Assembly (NCBI RefSeq): GCF_025147485.1 | Contig: NZ_CP102263.1 | Coordinates: 2,121,501 to 2,185,500, forward strand | Direction of reading: 5' to 3' | Source of the DNA: Bacteroides uniformis | Lineage (GTDB): Bacteria > Bacteroidota > Bacteroidia > Bacteroidales > Bacteroidaceae | Length of the DNA stretch: 64,000 bases | In this document: positions 9,265 to 18,281 of the stretch, piece by piece | Layout: each line of letters starts with the position of its first letter | Position numbering within the stretch: the first letter of the stretch is position 1 | Translations under genes and position numbers: made by a program | Notes under the pieces: generated by a model | Database searches by the model: none | Told to the model about the DNA's origin: nothing | The model's input: only the letters and a program-made list of their open reading frames with translations

Positions 9265-10287
9265 TTATTCCGTCGTCTTCCCCCTTGCATCCAAATACCC
9301 TCTTTTAAACATATCCACGAACAGAAAGAATAGTGACAAGAGCAGTGGCCCGAAGATGACACCCATGAATCCGAAAAGGGACAAGCCGATTACAACTCCG
9401 AAGACAGTGATAAGCGGATGAATGTCTGCCATTTTCTTCTGGATGATGAAGCGTATCAGGTTGTCGAGCTGTGAAATGACTGCACCGCCATAGATGGCCA
9501 GGCCGATAGCTTGAACCCAGTTGCCTATCAATGCCATGTAGACAGCTATCGGAAACCATACCAGCGCTGTTCCTACCATTGGGATGATGCTGGCGAAGCA
9601 GGTCAGGAAACCGGCGAACAAGATGTTGGGAGCACCGAAAATCCAGTAGCCTATCATGGCTACTCCTCCTTGTATGACGGCGAGTAAGGGGATGCCGATG
9701 GCATTGGAGCGGACAATCATGTTGATTTCGTGGATGACGTTTTGTGTATTGTCATCGTTGAACGGCAGTAGGTCGTTGACGTACTGTTCCATCTTTTTGC
9801 CCCCTATCAGCATGAAGTAGAGTACAAAGACCAGTACGAAGATGTTGACGGCAAAACTGCTGATACCTCCCATGATGGCTTGCCCGATGCGGGGAAGAAT
9901 TGAAATGACGTATGCCACCGTGTCTTTCCCCAAGATATAGTAGCCGGTTTTGGCTTTAATGATGTTGGCCGCTTCTTCGAAAGGAGCTATAATGGCTTGC
10001 GGGTCCAGATTGATGTTTTGAAGATTGACCACAGCCAGCCATACCACCAGCCCAAGCGGAACCAGAAAGCAGAGAATTGCCTCTGCCGTAATGAGGGTGG
10101 CAGCTATGCTGCGCTTCATTTTCCGCTTGTCGGAAAGATACATCATCTGCTTTCTCACCAGGATATAGATAGTCAAGGCTCCCAGCAGACCGCCCATGAA
10201 TGGGGCTATTTGTCTGAAAAGAATGATTCCCAGCCCGATAATGATAGCTATCAATGAATATTTCCAGTATTGTTCTTTTGTGCTCAT
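9265..10287 (-). CDS. AI-2E family (YdiK/TqsA-like) membrane transporter
   Basis: A 340-residue polytopic inner-membrane protein with about eight predicted helices and the family layout: two N-terminal helix pairs (YSLIAIIIGLGIILF, AATLITAEAILCFLVPLG), a central amphipathic region and a conserved C-terminal block (ASIIPMVGTALVWFPIA, VSLFGFMGVIFGPLL-like). Members were named for export of the quorum signal AI-2, but many export other substrates or act as Na+/H+ antiporters, so the substrate is open. It converges with the propeller gene, leaving only 4 bases between the stops. The ATG start at 10287 has no competing upstream Met. Confidence 0.88.
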   Translation of the reverse strand: MSTKEQYWKYSLIAIIIGLGIILFRQIAPFMGGLLGALTIYILVRKQMMYLSDKRKMKRSIAATLITAEAILCFLVPLGLVVWLAVVNLQNINLDPQAIIAPFEEAANIIKAKTGYYILGKDTVAYVISILPRIGQAIMGGISSFAVNIFVLVFVLYFMLIGGKKMEQYVNDLLPFNDDNTQNVIHEINMIVRSNAIGIPLLAVIQGGVAMIGYWIFGAPNILFAGFLTCFASIIPMVGTALVWFPIAVYMALIGNWVQAIGLAIYGGAVISQLDNLIRFIIQKKMADIHPLITVFGVVIGLSLFGFMGVIFGPLLLSLFFLFVDMFKRGYLDARGKTTE

Positions 10288-10363
10288 AAAGTTCCTGTAT
10301 TTCTTAGTAAAGAAACATAAAAGAAGTTGAAAAGGTTTGGAAATTGTGGCCGGAATTCAATAT

Positions 10364-10978
10364 TTATCCTTCGTCCAGCCAGCCTAACCCCTGGCGTATG
10401 ATTTCCGGCTCCCCATTGGTGCAATCCACTACGGTAGAGCCTTCCGTACCGCCGATACCGCCGTCTATTACCAAATCGACAATATCACCGAATTTCTCGT
10501 CAATCAGTTCCGGGTCTGTGCAGTATTCAATGTCCTCATTGTCATCATGCGGCAATGTAGTTGTCATGATGGGAGCATCCAGCAGGCGGGCTATTTCTTG
10601 AATGATGGAATTGTCCGGCATACGGATGCCGACCTCCTTACGGTTACGGAATATCTTGGGCAGGCGGGTGGTGCCGTTCAGAATGAAGGTGAAAGCTCCG
10701 GGCAGATTACGCTTCATCAACTTGAAGGTGCTGTTGTCCACTTTGGCGTATTCGCTGACCTTGCTCAAGTCGTAGCAGATGATGGAAAGATTGTTCTTCT
10801 TGGGGTCGATATTTTTAAGACGGCAGATACGTTCGATGGCTCGTTCCTTCAGTCCGTGGCAGCCGATGGCATACATGGTGTCGGTAGGGTAGATAAGGAT
10901 ACCTCCGTCATTCAGTAGGTCGACCACCTGCTGCAGGTCGGCGGGATTGTTATTTTTTTCATAAAGTTTCAGAAGCAT
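10364..10978 (-). CDS. YciO/YrdC/Sua5-family (L-threonylcarbamoyladenylate synthase-like) protein
   Basis: A 204-residue YrdC-fold protein. Visible family motifs are GGILIYPTDTMYAIGC, RICRLKNIDP, LPGAFTFILNGT, VGIRMPDN and STVVDC. True TsaC/Sua5 makes threonylcarbamoyl-AMP for the t6A modification of tRNA. This protein has the KxR-type segment (K and R in RLKN) but reads closer to the YciO branch, which is less certain to carry out that reaction. The start at 10978 (MLLKLYEKN) is preferred over the longer frame beginning at 11050, whose first 24 residues have no counterpart in the family. It lies just downstream of the helicase gene on the same strand. Confidence 0.82.
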   Translation of the reverse strand: MLLKLYEKNNNPADLQQVVDLLNDGGILIYPTDTMYAIGCHGLKERAIERICRLKNIDPKKNNLSIICYDLSKVSEYAKVDNSTFKLMKRNLPGAFTFILNGTTRLPKIFRNRKEVGIRMPDNSIIQEIARLLDAPIMTTTLPHDDNEDIEYCTDPELIDEKFGDIVDLVIDGGIGGTEGSTVVDCTNGEPEIIRQGLGWLDEG

Positions 10979-11046
10979 GGCAGAAATGGATTTGAGTTTT
11001 ATATTACATGCAAAAATAGATAATAATCGGCTTATAAACAAGCAAT

Positions 11047-12789
11047 TCACCTTTTTAGCATCTCTTTCTCCAGTTTCTTTATCTTCTTCCAGGCCTCTTT
11101 GAATTTGGGACAGAGGGTGACGGCTTTCTCATAGTTTTTCATGGCCGCCTCCTTCATGTCATGCTTCAGGCATTCGTCACCCATAAGGATGTATTCGCGG
11201 GCATACTTCACGAGGGCTTTCTCTTTCTCCAATGCTGCTTGCTTCAGTGCACGGTTTTCCTCTTTCAGACGGTTGATGATGTTCAGCTTCCGGCGGATGA
11301 GGCGCTGCACGTTGGGCTTCTCGATGTCGTAGCGGGAATGGATGGCTTTGAAAAACTCATCCAGGAAAGTGCCGAAGTCCCCTTTGTCGAAGGCTTTGGC
11401 GGCGGCAACGTATTGAACGTCTGCCTGTGCTTGCTTCAAGGCACGGTCGATGGCGGTGCGGTTGTTGAAGCGTTCGGAGAAGCTGACAATCTCCGGACGC
11501 ACGAATACATCGGCACGGCTGATGGGCTTTTTCAGCTGGATGCCTTCCAGCGAGGTGCAGCGGCTGAGGGCTACGTATGCCTGCCCACCGGCAAACACGC
11601 CGCCGGTAAAGTCGATGACTACCCGGCTGAAGGTCAGCCCTTGGCTCTTGTGGACGGTGATGGCCCATGCCAGGCGCACGGGATATTGTGTAAAGGTTCC
11701 CAGTTCTTCCTCTTCAATCTGTTTCTTTTCTTCGTTGTATTTGTAGCGGATGTTTCGCCACGACTCTCGTTTGACGTCACATTCCTTGCCGTCGTCGGTG
11801 ATGACGTAGAGGGTCTCTTCAATAGGGTCGAAGCCGCTGATGACGCCGATGGTGCCGTTCACCCAGCGGCGGTCGAAGTCATTCTTGATGAAGATGATTT
11901 GTGCGCCCGGTTTCAGTACCAGTTCCTGCGAGGTGGGGAGGCTGCTTTCGGGAAAGTCTCCCATGATTTCGCCGTAGAAGGTGACCGGGTCACCGGGAAG
12001 TTCCGCCAGTTTTTTGTCGTTGATGTAGTCCACATTGTCACGGCGGGTGGCGAGGGTGATGTACATGTCGGCTTCCGATTGCTCTATTTGGGTGCCATAG
12101 CGGGTGTTGAGCAGCTGAAGTTCGGCAGAGCCGACGGTATTGTTGCGGATGTGGTCCAGCACATGGATGAACTTGCTGTCTGTTTGCCGGTATACTTTCT
12201 GCAGTTCGATGGAGACAAGGTCTATCTGGCCGAATACCCTGGCAGAGAAGAAATAAGGGGTAGGGTAGAATCGGTTCAGTATCTCCCGTTCATCTCCTTT
12301 GACGACGGGTTCCAACTGGAACACATCGCCCACCAATAATATCTGTTTGCCGCCGAAGGGTTCGCGCAGGTTGCGGGAATAGACGCGCAGGATGCGGTCT
12401 ACGGCGTCGATGATGTCGGCGCGTACCATGGAAATCTCGTCGATGATGACCAGTTCCAGTTCTTCCAGTAGTTTGCGGTGGGGTTTGGTGTATTTGAAAA
12501 ATTCGTGGATGCGTCCCCGTTGCAGACTGAAGTTCGGGTCATCGGGCAGCAGGGGGTAGAAGGGCAGTTTGAAGAAGCTGTGCAGGGTACTGCCTCCGGC
12601 ATTGATGGCGGCTATGCCGGTAGGGGCAAGCACTACATGCTTTTTCTTCGTATTCGCGCAGATATATTTCAGGAAGGTCGATTTGCCCGTACCTGCTTTG
12701 CCCGTCAGGAATACGGACTGACGGGTATACTGAATGAGGTTCAAGGCATCTTGAAACTCTTTGTTTTGTGTATCGGGAACGAAGCTCAA
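11047..12789 (-). CDS. Pif1/RecD-like AAA superfamily-1 helicase with C-terminal TPR-like repeat
   Basis: A 580-residue SF1 helicase. Walker A GKAGTGKS lies at 30-37, Walker B IIDEIS at 115-120, motif III LLVGDVFQLEP follows, and the C-terminal motifs include TVHKSQGLTFSRV and YVALSRCTS. This domain order is that of Pif1/RecD2-type 5'-3' helicases, common in Bacteroidetes. After about residue 430 there is a coiled-coil segment and a single tetratricopeptide-like helix pair (DECLKHDMKEAAMKNYEKAV). It probably helps unwind DNA structures during replication or repair. The gene lies between a HAD phosphatase and the YciO gene, all on the minus strand with short gaps. Confidence 0.87.
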   Translation of the reverse strand: MSFVPDTQNKEFQDALNLIQYTRQSVFLTGKAGTGKSTFLKYICANTKKKHVVLAPTGIAAINAGGSTLHSFFKLPFYPLLPDDPNFSLQRGRIHEFFKYTKPHRKLLEELELVIIDEISMVRADIIDAVDRILRVYSRNLREPFGGKQILLVGDVFQLEPVVKGDEREILNRFYPTPYFFSARVFGQIDLVSIELQKVYRQTDSKFIHVLDHIRNNTVGSAELQLLNTRYGTQIEQSEADMYITLATRRDNVDYINDKKLAELPGDPVTFYGEIMGDFPESSLPTSQELVLKPGAQIIFIKNDFDRRWVNGTIGVISGFDPIEETLYVITDDGKECDVKRESWRNIRYKYNEEKKQIEEEELGTFTQYPVRLAWAITVHKSQGLTFSRVVIDFTGGVFAGGQAYVALSRCTSLEGIQLKKPISRADVFVRPEIVSFSERFNNRTAIDRALKQAQADVQYVAAAKAFDKGDFGTFLDEFFKAIHSRYDIEKPNVQRLIRRKLNIINRLKEENRALKQAALEKEKALVKYAREYILMGDECLKHDMKEAAMKNYEKAVTLCPKFKEAWKKIKKLEKEMLKR

Positions 12790-12801
12790 AAGATTTCAGA
12801 T

Positions 12802-13602
12802 TTATGATGGATTCCCGACTATGCCGAAATATTTCAGGGCGTTGGCGATGCCGTCTTCATCAACAGAAGTGGTTGTGTAGTTACTGGCAGCTTTTACGTC
12901 GTTATTGGCATTGCCCATGGCTACACCGATACCGGCATGGCGCAACATGCTGATGTCATTTCCTCCGTCGCCGAAGGCCATGGTCTCTTCCAGCTTGATG
13001 CCGAAGTGGCGGATAATCTGGTCGATACCGTTTTGCTTGGTGTTTCCTTTGGCTGTCACGTCTACGAAGGCAGGATGCCAGCGGCCCATCTCGCAGTGAG
13101 GGACGGAGGGCAGGATGATTGCTTCTTCCTCGGCGTTGATAAAGGGAGTCAGCTGGAAGAAGGCTTTGTCGGCATGGCTGTCGGTATAGGGCTTTGCTTC
13201 GATGGGGTCCACTTTCAGTTGGCGATGGAAGATTTCCTCCACTACTTCGCCGGGCTGGTTCACGCAGATGTCGTGCTCTCCCACCAGGATGCATGGGATG
13301 TTGCGTTCGTGGCAGAAAGCTGTCAAGGCATCCACTTCCGCTGTCGGTATGGGGCTTTTGTAGATAACGGTGTCTTCTACAAAGCAATAGGCGCCGTTCA
13401 TCGTGATGTAGCCGTCTATCAGATTCCGTTCCTGCAAGGCGGACAAGTTGTTGATGATGACGCGCGGACGTCCGGTAGAAATGAAGATATGTATGCCTTT
13501 GGCCTTGGCGGCAGTCAACGCTTCGATAGTGGAAACGGGAATTTCGTGGGTCTTGAAGCTGACCAAGGTTCCGTCGATGTCAAAAAACAGAGCTTTTATC
13601 AT
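12802..13602 (-). CDS. Cof-type HAD-IIB family sugar/nucleotide phosphatase
   Basis: A 266-residue cytoplasmic hydrolase. The nucleophile motif is FFDIDGTL (Asp8, Asp10), motif II is FISTGRP, and the C-terminal motif GDGGNDISMLRHAGIGVAMGNA is that of class IIB (Cof-type) HAD enzymes. These remove phosphate from sugar phosphates, flavins or similar metabolites; the substrate cannot be told from sequence. The start at 13602 (MIKALFFDIDGT) is chosen, because the frame extending to 13701 adds a 33-residue stretch not expected in the family and overlaps the promoter region of the divergent menA. The spacing to that gene is 87 bases. Confidence 0.87.
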   Translation of the reverse strand: MIKALFFDIDGTLVSFKTHEIPVSTIEALTAAKAKGIHIFISTGRPRVIINNLSALQERNLIDGYITMNGAYCFVEDTVIYKSPIPTAEVDALTAFCHERNIPCILVGEHDICVNQPGEVVEEIFHRQLKVDPIEAKPYTDSHADKAFFQLTPFINAEEEAIILPSVPHCEMGRWHPAFVDVTAKGNTKQNGIDQIIRHFGIKLEETMAFGDGGNDISMLRHAGIGVAMGNANNDVKAASNYTTTSVDEDGIANALKYFGIVGNPS

Positions 13603-13689
13603 AAGGGGTTCTTTTATCTTGTGCGCGAAATTACTTAAAAAAGCGAAGATATTTCGTACTTTTGCGCACAAATAAATGATAAATAACAA

Positions 13690-14583
13690 ATGAAGAAACA
13701 TTCTTTGAAAGATTGGATGATAGCGGTGCGTCCGTGGTCATTCCCCGCCTCTTCGATGCCGGTGGTGGTGACGTTGGCATATCTGTATTGGATGCAGCAG
13801 GACATAAACTGGGTGAACGGCATCTGGGCATTGCTGAACATCGTCGTGTTTCACGCTGCCGGGAATACCTGGAGTGATTATTTTGACTACAAACATAAGG
13901 TCGATGCAAAGGACACCTTTGGCGCCAAGACCTTGACCGACGGGATGTTTGCTCCGCGCGAGATATATAGCTTGTCGATGGCATTGCTGGCAGTTGCCCT
14001 TGTTGCGGGTGTCGGCCTGCTGTGGCGTACGGGGTTGCCGTTGCTGTACATCGGTATAGGCGGTGCAGCTTGCTCGTTGCTTTATCCACCGCTCAAGTAT
14101 CGTGCGTTGGGCGATGTCGTCATCTTTTTGGCGTATGCCTTGCTGCCGACGTTGGGCACCTGCTATGTGGCTACGGGAGTAGTTGACTGGAATGTCTTGT
14201 GGATAGCTCTGCCGGTGGGACTGATTACGGTGGCCATTCTGCATGCCAATAATACACGGGATATGCGTACCGATGCCCGTGCAGAGATTCAGACACTGGC
14301 CATGAAGCTGGGAGGAAAGGCGTCGATGTACGTTTATTGTGCCGAAGTCCTTTTTCCTTTTGGCTGGATAGCCGGCTTGATAGCTGCGGGAACTCTTCCT
14401 TTATGGACCCTGCTGGTGATGCCGGCACTGGTTCCTGCCATAGGCAATGTACGGGTGGTGTCCCGTTTTCCCGGAAAGGGAGAAAGTGCCATAGCCGGTC
14501 TGGATGAGATGACTGCAAAACTCCAGTTGTTGTTCAGTCTGCTGTTCACGTTGTCGTTCGTTGTAGCCGGTCTGCTGTCATGA
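13690..14583 (+). CDS. menA: UbiA-family 1,4-dihydroxy-2-naphthoate polyprenyltransferase
   Basis: A 297-residue integral membrane prenyltransferase that attaches a polyprenyl chain to dihydroxynaphthoate in menaquinone biosynthesis. The first aspartate-rich motif is Asn59, Asp63 and Asp66 (NTWSDYFDYKH). The second is NNTRDMRTDARAEIQT, matching the MenA pattern. About nine hydrophobic helices follow one another along the chain. Menaquinone is the quinone of Bacteroides, which supports the choice over haem or ubiquinone prenyltransferases. TACTTTTG (13657-13664) is a possible -7 element just upstream, though no good -33 box is seen. It overlaps the next gene by 4 bases. Confidence 0.85.
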   Translation: MKKHSLKDWMIAVRPWSFPASSMPVVVTLAYLYWMQQDINWVNGIWALLNIVVFHAAGNTWSDYFDYKHKVDAKDTFGAKTLTDGMFAPREIYSLSMALLAVALVAGVGLLWRTGLPLLYIGIGGAACSLLYPPLKYRALGDVVIFLAYALLPTLGTCYVATGVVDWNVLWIALPVGLITVAILHANNTRDMRTDARAEIQTLAMKLGGKASMYVYCAEVLFPFGWIAGLIAAGTLPLWTLLVMPALVPAIGNVRVVSRFPGKGESAIAGLDEMTAKLQLLFSLLFTLSFVVAGLLS

Positions 14584-15194
14584 AGAAGCTGATTTTTACC
14601 ATTCTGCTGGCTGCCGTGCTGTGGACGGTCATGTTTTCGCCTTGGACGGCTCCTTTCGTGAATTTCTGGTGGATGATGACCGGTTCTGCGCTCACGCTGT
14701 CCGTGTTTGCCACCTTGTTCAATCCCGGCTGGTGGCGGGAGGTGAAGTGGAGCTTGCCGAATGTCTTGCTGGGAATTGGCATTGCTGTTGCTTTGTGGGG
14801 CGTTTTCTGGTTGGGAGACAAGGTGTCATCTTGGATGTTCGATTTTGCCCGTCCGCAGGTGGACTCCATTTATGGGATGAAAGAGGGAGAGTCTCCTTGG
14901 CTGTTGGCGGCATTGCTACTGTTGCTGATAGGGCCGGCGGAAGAGATTTTCTGGCGCGGCTATGTGCAACGCACGCTTTCCAAACGCTGGAATCCGAATG
15001 CGGGTTTTGTGGTGGCTACTTTGATTTATGCACTGGTGCATGCCGGTTCCTGCAACTTCATGCTGGTCATGGCGGCTCTGGTGGTGGGGGCGGCATGGGG
15101 CGCGCTTTACCGTTTCTTTCCGAACCGCTTTGCCGCTATTATCTTGTCTCATGCAGTGTGGGATGTGGCGGTATTTATATTTTTCCCGATATGA
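14580..15194 (+). CDS. CPBP-family intramembrane metalloprotease (CAAX protease/bacteriocin-processing type)
   Basis: A 204-residue membrane protein with about six helices. The conserved motifs of the Abi/CPBP (Rce1-like) family are present: Glu121-Glu122 followed by FWRGYVQ, His154 (LIYALVHA), and His191 in SHAVWD. These residues bind the metal and make up the active site in the family. Its ATG overlaps the menA stop (ATGA), so the two are translationally coupled. What it cuts is unknown; members serve in protein maturation, immunity to bacteriocins, or other tasks. The link to menaquinone synthesis is positional only. Confidence 0.82.
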   Translation: MKKLIFTILLAAVLWTVMFSPWTAPFVNFWWMMTGSALTLSVFATLFNPGWWREVKWSLPNVLLGIGIAVALWGVFWLGDKVSSWMFDFARPQVDSIYGMKEGESPWLLAALLLLLIGPAEEIFWRGYVQRTLSKRWNPNAGFVVATLIYALVHAGSCNFMLVMAALVVGAAWGALYRFFPNRFAAIILSHAVWDVAVFIFFPI

Positions 15195-15279
15195 TTATTG
15201 TTTACAAAAATAAGGCAGCGGTAATGGGTCGTATAAAAACAAAACAAATTGATGCGTTGAATTATAAAAAAGCAAGCAT

Positions 15280-16449
15280 ATGACTTACAATTTTGATGAA
15301 GTAATAGAGCGCCGTGGTACCGACTCCGTGAAATGGGACGGTGTGAAGAGTGTATGGGGGCGCGATGACCTCCTCCCCATGTGGGTGGCGGATATGGATT
15401 TCCGCACGCCCCCGTTTGTGATGGAAGCCTTGCGGAAGCGTCTTGAACATGAAGTGCTGGGCTATACGTCTGCGTGTGAGGAATGGTATACTTCCATTTG
15501 TAGCTGGCTCAGTCGTCGCCACGGTTGGGACGTCACTCGCGAGATGCTGACTTTTGTACCCGGCATTGTCCGCGGTCAAGCCTTCGCATTGCAATGCTTC
15601 ACCAATCCCGGCGACCGGGTAATGGTGATGACTCCCGTTTATCATCCCTTCTTCCTGGTGACGCAACGCATGAAGCGCGAAGTGGTTTACTCTCCGCTCG
15701 ACCTGAAAGACGGACAGTATCAGATTGACTTTGAGCGTTTCCGTAAGGATATACAAGGATGCAAAGTATTGATTCTCTGCAATCCCCATAACCCGGGCGG
15801 GCGTGTATGGACGGTGGACGAATTACGCCGGATTGCTGATATTTGTACGGAAAACCATACGTTTGTCATTTCCGATGAAATTCATGCCGACTTGACTCTG
15901 CCACCTTACAAACACCATCCTTTTGCTACTGTTTCGGGGGCTGCCGCGCAGAATTCCCTCACCTTCATGGCACCCAGCAAAACATTCAATATGCCGGGAT
16001 TGGGAAGTTCGTACGCCATTATCCTCAATGAGGACATCCGCCACCGTTTTCAGGAGTTCATGGAAGCGGGCGAGTTCAGCGAAGGGCACATGTTGGCCTA
16101 TATCGGTGCGGCTGCTGCCTATATGCATGGTGAGGAATGGTTGGAACAGCTGCTGGACTATATAAAGGGCAATATCGATTTCACGGAGAACTACCTGCGC
16201 GAGCATATTCCGGGCATCGGCATGATACGTCCGCAGGCTTCTTACCTGATTTATCTGGACTGCCGGGGATTGGGGCTGACTCAGGAGGAACTGGTGAGAC
16301 TATTTGTGGACAAGGCACACCTGGCACTGAATGACGGCACCATGTTCGGTGAACCGGGTAAGGGATTTATGCGGCTGAATATCGGCTGCCCGCGTTCGGT
16401 GTTGGAGCAGGCGCTGAAGCAACTGGAAACTGCGGTTGCAGACAAATGA
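15280..16449 (+). CDS. MalY/PatB-family PLP-dependent cystathionine beta-lyase
   Basis: A 389-residue fold-type I aminotransferase-like enzyme. The N-terminal MWVADMDFRTPP motif is diagnostic of the MalY/PatB subgroup. PLP contacts include NPHNPGGRVW, the Asp in VISDEIHADL, and the Schiff-base Lys234 in APSKTFNMPGL; a C-terminal Arg lies in FMRLNIGCPR. Such enzymes cleave C-S bonds of cystathionine or cysteine to give pyruvate, ammonia and a thiol or sulfide. The gene stands 85 bases after the CPBP gene, with a separate short leader that has no clear promoter. A true aminotransferase role is less likely given the ADMDF motif. Confidence 0.88.
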   Translation: MTYNFDEVIERRGTDSVKWDGVKSVWGRDDLLPMWVADMDFRTPPFVMEALRKRLEHEVLGYTSACEEWYTSICSWLSRRHGWDVTREMLTFVPGIVRGQAFALQCFTNPGDRVMVMTPVYHPFFLVTQRMKREVVYSPLDLKDGQYQIDFERFRKDIQGCKVLILCNPHNPGGRVWTVDELRRIADICTENHTFVISDEIHADLTLPPYKHHPFATVSGAAAQNSLTFMAPSKTFNMPGLGSSYAIILNEDIRHRFQEFMEAGEFSEGHMLAYIGAAAAYMHGEEWLEQLLDYIKGNIDFTENYLREHIPGIGMIRPQASYLIYLDCRGLGLTQEELVRLFVDKAHLALNDGTMFGEPGKGFMRLNIGCPRSVLEQALKQLETAVADK

Positions 16450-16474
16450 TAGAAAAAACTATATCTCCTATATT

Positions 16475-18109
16475 ATGAATAGATTACCTTTCCTTGGACT
16501 ATTGTTTGCGTTGCTGTGCCTTGTTGCCTGCCGGCAGATGAATGAGGCACATCTGTTACATCTGGCAGAAAAGCAGGTGAATATGAATGTGGACAGCGTG
16601 TATGCCTTGCTGGTACAGATAGAGAGGCCATCGCAACTTTCGGATGAGGAGAGGCTGTTGTATGGATGGCTGAATGCTTATGTGCACTATAAGCGGCACA
16701 ACTCGATGGCGGAAGATTCCTTGATATTGCCTGCTTCCGATTATTACGTCTTCCGCAACGACACGGCGAAGAATCTGTTTTCCTATCAGTTGAAAGCCTG
16801 GTACTGGTATTGGCTGAAAGAGCACGAACGGTGTATAGCTGCCATTGACAGCGGCGTAGCTTTGGCCAAGGCGCTGCAGGACACGGGAAGAATGGCTGAT
16901 ATGCTGATTGATAAGGCATACTGGTATGTGTATGTCTGGAAAGATTATGAGAAAGCGATAGAAACTTTCCGTACCGCCATAGCTTTGGACGCAAGAGCCG
17001 GAAGCTTCTTCTCTATGGGAATTGCCATGGGGCTGAACAAGAATGATTCTGCATCCTATTACATGGAGCGCAGCATAGAACTGGCAGTGGAGGCAGGAGA
17101 TACCAGTAAGATAGTGCATTATTTGCGTAACTATGCCCAGATGCAGGCTTACTCTTTTGATGAACCTTCCGGTGCAATAGCTACTATTCGTCGTATGGAG
17201 CAGTATGTCATCGACCCGGTGCAGTTGCGTATGGGAGATCTGGTGAAAGTGGAAGTGTTCTTGAAAGAAGGGCTGCTTGATTCGGCGGAATACTATTTGA
17301 ATAAGGAGAGGAAACGTGGCGAGGGCCGGAACCGGTTTCTGACGGAAGAGAATATGGTGGCGGTATATAGGGCATTGATAGATTATACACGTCACCGTAC
17401 GTTTGATGTGCTGGACGTGGCGCGCTATAATGATTCTGTAGCCAATGCTCTTACTGCGTTGCAGAGTACTGTCCGGCGTAAGGACGAGTCGAAGGAGACG
17501 CTTTCGCAAGCCAACTTGATTCTGACGGTGGAACGGAAGCAGGCACAGTTGAATTTGTTGCTGGCACTGTTGGTACTGGTGCTTGCAGGTGGCGGTGTGT
17601 CCCTTTATGTCCGTAACCGGAGTAACCGGTTGATTGAAGCGGAAGAACGGGCGGAAACACTGACCCGGCTGTTGGAAGATGCGACCAAGAACCAGTCGAA
17701 GGAGGAAGACGGACAGTTTTTCCGGAAAATACTGTTGCAGCAATTAGGCATGATACGGCTGGTGGCTAAACAACCTACCTCGCAGAATCAGGAGCTGCTT
17801 CGCCGCATTTCGGGTATTACCAGCCATGAACTGCCGGTAGAGAGTTTGCTGGTATGGGAGGACTTGTACCCTATCATAGACCGGATGTATGATAACTTCT
17901 ACACAAAGATGGACAGCCGTTTTGGCGATGTGCTCATTGACAAAGAAAAGCAGCTTTGCTGCCTGCTCTGTGCGGACTTCTCGACGAAGGAGATTAGTGT
18001 GGTGACACAACAAAGTATTCCCACCATTTACCAGCGAAAGACGAATATCCGCAAGAAGCTGGGGATGGAGGAGAAAGAGGGCATCGTAGAGTTTATAAAG
18101 AGCATATAG
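16475..18109 (+). CDS. TPR-containing membrane lipoprotein with LuxR-like HTH C-terminus
   Basis: 544 residues from ATG 16475, which gives a good lipoprotein signal (ALLCLVAC, Cys19); the frame extends upstream without a convincing start. Tetratricopeptide-like helices fill about 40-310, one membrane helix lies near 358-380, then a coiled coil, and the last about 40 residues form a helix-turn-helix (KEISVVTQQSIPTIYQRKTN). The layout fits a one-component sensor: periplasmic TPR part, one membrane pass, cytoplasmic DNA-binding part. A lipid-anchored N-terminus together with a later membrane pass is common among Bacteroides regulators of this kind. The barrel gene 172 bases downstream is a plausible target, by position only. 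Confidence 0.72.
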   Translation: MNRLPFLGLLFALLCLVACRQMNEAHLLHLAEKQVNMNVDSVYALLVQIERPSQLSDEERLLYGWLNAYVHYKRHNSMAEDSLILPASDYYVFRNDTAKNLFSYQLKAWYWYWLKEHERCIAAIDSGVALAKALQDTGRMADMLIDKAYWYVYVWKDYEKAIETFRTAIALDARAGSFFSMGIAMGLNKNDSASYYMERSIELAVEAGDTSKIVHYLRNYAQMQAYSFDEPSGAIATIRRMEQYVIDPVQLRMGDLVKVEVFLKEGLLDSAEYYLNKERKRGEGRNRFLTEENMVAVYRALIDYTRHRTFDVLDVARYNDSVANALTALQSTVRRKDESKETLSQANLILTVERKQAQLNLLLALLVLVLAGGGVSLYVRNRSNRLIEAEERAETLTRLLEDATKNQSKEEDGQFFRKILLQQLGMIRLVAKQPTSQNQELLRRISGITSHELPVESLLVWEDLYPIIDRMYDNFYTKMDSRFGDVLIDKEKQLCCLLCADFSTKEISVVTQQSIPTIYQRKTNIRKKLGMEEKEGIVEFIKSI

Positions 18110-18209
18110 ACCGGGAAAGGTATAATATAGAGTGTTGTAAGGTTAAAACGTTGATATGTAGTGATTCGTGGTTCGAGGATATAGACTTTTTATTCCTTGG
18201 TATAGACTG

Positions 18210-18237
18210 TTTGAGGCATGTTTTACCCCTATCTTTG
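18210..18237 (+). promoter_or_regulatory. Candidate Bacteroides promoter upstream of the barrel gene
   Basis: TTTG at 18210-18213 and TATCTTTG at 18230-18237 fit the Bacteroides -33 and -7 elements, but the 16-base gap is shorter than the 19-21 seen at other promoters in this window. It would start a transcript about 40 bases before ATG 18282. Confidence 0.3.
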
Positions 18238-18281
18238 TTTCAGCGAAATACAAAGAGTAAAACATTGAAATCAAACGCATA

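Noticed and set aside
11161..12339. 392-codon open frame on the + strand
   Set aside because: It lies wholly opposite the helicase gene, which has clear motifs; the frame has no recognisable family and reflects codon bias.
16556..17743. 395-codon open frame on the minus strand
   Set aside because: It is antisense to the TPR-HTH gene, His/Gln-rich with no domain pattern, and has no promoter or ribosome site.
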